64,000 bases of DNA, taken from assembly GCA_016178785.1 (NCBI GenBank), contig JACOSO010000046.1:62001-126000 (forward strand). The letters run 5' to 3'. Both the position numbers and the translations under genes were made by a program. Source of the DNA: Bacteroidota bacterium. GTDB taxonomy: Bacteria; Bacteroidota; Bacteroidia; Cytophagales; Cyclobacteriaceae. The number at the start of each line of letters is the position of its first letter. Positions within the stretch are counted from its first letter, which is position 1. Below the pieces are notes generated by a model that searched no databases, had not been told where the DNA came from, and saw nothing but the letters and a program-made list of their open reading frames with translations. Below, in pieces: positions 62,306 through 64,000 of this stretch.

Positions 62306-63478
62306 ATGTTTAAAAAACTGAAAGATTTTCTCCTTCAAAAGCCCATCGCCTTATTGTTTATATACCTTCTTCTTGCTGCAATAGCTACGCTACAAGAATA
62401 TAATGCTGGATTAAAGAAATTTGTTGGATCAACACTTGATTTTACTTACTACAATAATTATTTGATCTTCAAATACTCATTTTTTCATTTGTTGGAAGGC
62501 GCAGATTTGTATGCCTGGCACTTGAATGAACACTGGGATCTTTACAAATACAGTCCCACATTCGCTTTTTTGTTTGGATCGCTAGTCTGGTTGCCCAATG
62601 GCTTGGGATTAATGGCCTGGAATTCTTTGAATGTACTTGCCTTGTTCTTTGGTGTTCAGAACCTGAAGCTGAAAGTGCAGGAAAGGAATATCATTCTGCT
62701 GCTGTGTGCTGTCGAACTCTTCACAACACTGCAAAATGCCCAAAGTAATGCACTCATCGCAGGCCTCATCATCCTGGCTTTTGCTCTTATAGAAAAGGAA
62801 AAATTCTTCTGGGCTTGCTTGTGCATTGCACTAACCGTGTATATCAAATTGTTTGGTGTGTTTGCCTTTGCCATTTGCTTACTTTACCGAGAAAGGTGGA
62901 AGATGGTAGGGTACTCAGCGCTTGCAATGGTTATACTTGCTGCACTTCCTTTGATGGTAACAAGTTTTGATCAGTTGAAAAATTGTTACATAAGTTGGTG
63001 GGCGCTTTTGCAAAAAGACTACATACCCAATCATCTTTCATTTGTCGGTGTTGTTAAGGCCTGGTTTGGGATACGGCTTCAGCCGAATTTAGTTTTGTTG
63101 CTAGGAATAATTCTGTTTTTGATCACGCTAATCAGAGCTAAATTCTACGATCAATTTAATTTCAGGCTGTCATTTCTGGCAATGATCTTACTTTGGATGA
63201 TCGTTTTCAACCACAAAGTAGAATCACCGACTTTTATAATCGCCCTCGCGGGAATAGGAGTTTGGTTTGTCTCCACAGGAATCGAATCTAAATGGAAGAT
63301 TGCACTTGCGCTTTTTGCATGGGTGTTCACTTCACTTTCTCCTACGGATTTGTTTCCAAATTTTGTTCAGGAAAATTTTTTCGAGCCATGGTCGGTAAAG
63401 GCAATTCCATGCATTGTGATTTATTTTTTTGTGTTTTATGAACTTACTTTTAGACCCAATCAATTGACTAACCGATGA
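62306..63478 (+). CDS. GT87-like membrane glycosyltransferase
   Basis: About 390 residues from ATG 62306 (an earlier ATG in the same frame overlaps the opposite gene). Some ten hydrophobic segments and an acidic loop (LNEHWDLYKYSPTFAFLFG) just after the first helix fit DUF2029/GT87 polyprenol-phosphate mannosyltransferases, which use the product of a DPM1-type enzyme. That is in line with the divergent GT2 at 61528. Its stop overlaps the next gene by four bases. Confidence 0.8.
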   Translation: MFKKLKDFLLQKPIALLFIYLLLAAIATLQEYNAGLKKFVGSTLDFTYYNNYLIFKYSFFHLLEGADLYAWHLNEHWDLYKYSPTFAFLFGSLVWLPNGLGLMAWNSLNVLALFFGVQNLKLKVQERNIILLLCAVELFTTLQNAQSNALIAGLIILAFALIEKEKFFWACLCIALTVYIKLFGVFAFAICLLYRERWKMVGYSALAMVILAALPLMVTSFDQLKNCYISWWALLQKDYIPNHLSFVGVVKAWFGIRLQPNLVLLLGIILFLITLIRAKFYDQFNFRLSFLAMILLWMIVFNHKVESPTFIIALAGIGVWFVSTGIESKWKIALALFAWVFTSLSPTDLFPNFVQENFFEPWSVKAIPCIVIYFFVFYELTFRPNQLTNR

Positions 63479-63984
63479 ACAAATGTGTTTTCCTCGACAG
63501 AGATGGCGTGATCAATAAAGACAATCCAAACTACACTTTTCGTGTTGAAGAATTCAAAATTATTTCAGGGGTCATCGATGCGCTGAAGCTTTTGAAGGCG
63601 AGAGGTTATTTTTTAGTTGTGGTAACTAATCAATCCGGAATTGCTCAAGGTCTATATACTCGCGAGCAAATGGAAGAATGTCATCGCTATTTTCAGGATG
63701 AGTGCGGCAACTTGATTGACCATTTTTCCTTCTCTCCGGATCATCCAACGGTTTCAGCTTCTTTGTCGCGCAAACCGAGTACACTAATGTTTGAAAAAGC
63801 AATCGCAAAATTTAAAATAGACATTTCTAAGTCATGGATGATTGGTGATCGTGGTCGCGATATTGCCCCAGCCCGAAAGCTTGGAATCAAAACGATTCAG
63901 ATTGGAGATGAAATAGAAGAAAATGAAAAAGCCGATTACATGGTAACCGGCCTTGCTGATGCTGTTAAAATTATTTTAGGCTAA
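63475..63984 (+). CDS. GmhB-like HAD phosphatase
   Basis: A 169-residue HAD-family phosphatase. The DxD catalytic pair is FLDRDGVIN (Asp8, Asp10), with VVTNQSGIAQG (motif II) and GDRGRDIAPA (motifs III-IV). It resembles D-glycero-manno-heptose 1,7-bisphosphate 7-phosphatase, but the zinc loop that usually holds cysteines (CPHHP...C-x-CRKP) reads FSPDHPTVSASLSRKP, without Cys. Overlaps the GT87 gene by four bases, so it is part of a glycan precursor unit. Confidence 0.82.
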   Translation: MNKCVFLDRDGVINKDNPNYTFRVEEFKIISGVIDALKLLKARGYFLVVVTNQSGIAQGLYTREQMEECHRYFQDECGNLIDHFSFSPDHPTVSASLSRKPSTLMFEKAIAKFKIDISKSWMIGDRGRDIAPARKLGIKTIQIGDEIEENEKADYMVTGLADAVKIILG

Positions 63985-64000
63985 ACTCACCGATGGCGTA

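Noticed and set aside
1-64000. tRNA or rRNA genes
   Set aside because: I searched the intergenic gaps for cloverleaf ends and T-loop patterns (GTTCGA-type) and found none.
1-64000. CRISPR array or insertion sequence
   Set aside because: No regularly spaced direct repeats between genes and no transposase or integrase. The tandem structure in the TPR gene is protein-coding.

Overview
The window is chromosomal DNA from a Bacteroidota bacterium, most likely of the order Cytophagales. The evidence is a subtilase with a type IX secretion (Por) C-terminal sorting domain, a PorV/PorQ-like protein, a TonB receptor with an N-terminal carboxypeptidase-regulatory domain, an Lgt with a large insertion, many outer-membrane barrels, and Bacteroidota-type -7 boxes (TAnnTTTG). 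I found no rRNA, tRNA, CRISPR array, transposase or phage gene. Most of the window is ordinary core and envelope chromosome, with small accessory patches.

Layout. 0-12.8 kb: a winged-helix regulator (cut by the left edge) with a membrane protein, a YceI-like protein, a HEIGH-type metallopeptidase divergent from a T9SS-exported subtilase, an M20 amidohydrolase, a FAD oxidoreductase, a peptidase-MA-like/TolB/Omp85 fusion, YicC and a barrel protein. 12.9-20.3 kb: an amidohydrolase lipoprotein, an RRM RNA-binding protein with a long leader, a gamma-glutamyltransferase, the heme pair hemN-hemJ, and a DUF2807 gene broken by one in-frame TGA. 20.3-31 kb: an HhH/barrel protein, a PorV-like protein, a frameshifted MORN-type gene, a POTRA/Omp85 protein, lgt, nadE, a MoeB/ThiF-rhodanese fusion and a HigA-like orphan antitoxin. 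31-40 kb: a tiny lipoprotein and cmk, an M28 peptidase, a TonB receptor with a Cys/His-rich partner, L-serine dehydratase, a wHTH-phosphoribosyltransferase regulator flanked by a duplicated sdaA 3' end, and an M42 peptidase. 40-47 kb: an ECF sigma/anti-sigma pair, two tiny membrane peptides, a giant TPR protein and an SNase-like protein. 47-54 kb: a deoC / aldehyde dehydrogenase / acylphosphatase operon, an OmpA-like protein, a glycosyltransferase and a MATE exporter. 54-64 kb: an nth-xre-res-fmt cluster, a DUF1343 (NamZ-like) protein, an FtsX-type permease, a TPR histidine kinase, and a GT2/GT87/HAD glycan set.

Most distinctive signals: (1) the giant TPR protein carries a phase-exact 714-nt (238 residues, 7 x 34) super-period repeated five times; (2) the wHTH-PRTase regulator lies between sdaA and a decayed second copy of the sdaA 3' end, with an operator-like repeat against its start codon; (3) an Xre-RES toxin-antitoxin module with a 15-bp perfect palindromic operator is wedged between nth and fmt and overlaps fmt; (4) an exported SNase-like protein has lost key catalytic residues; (5) several palindromic repeat families occur between genes and, in two cases, inside coding sequence.
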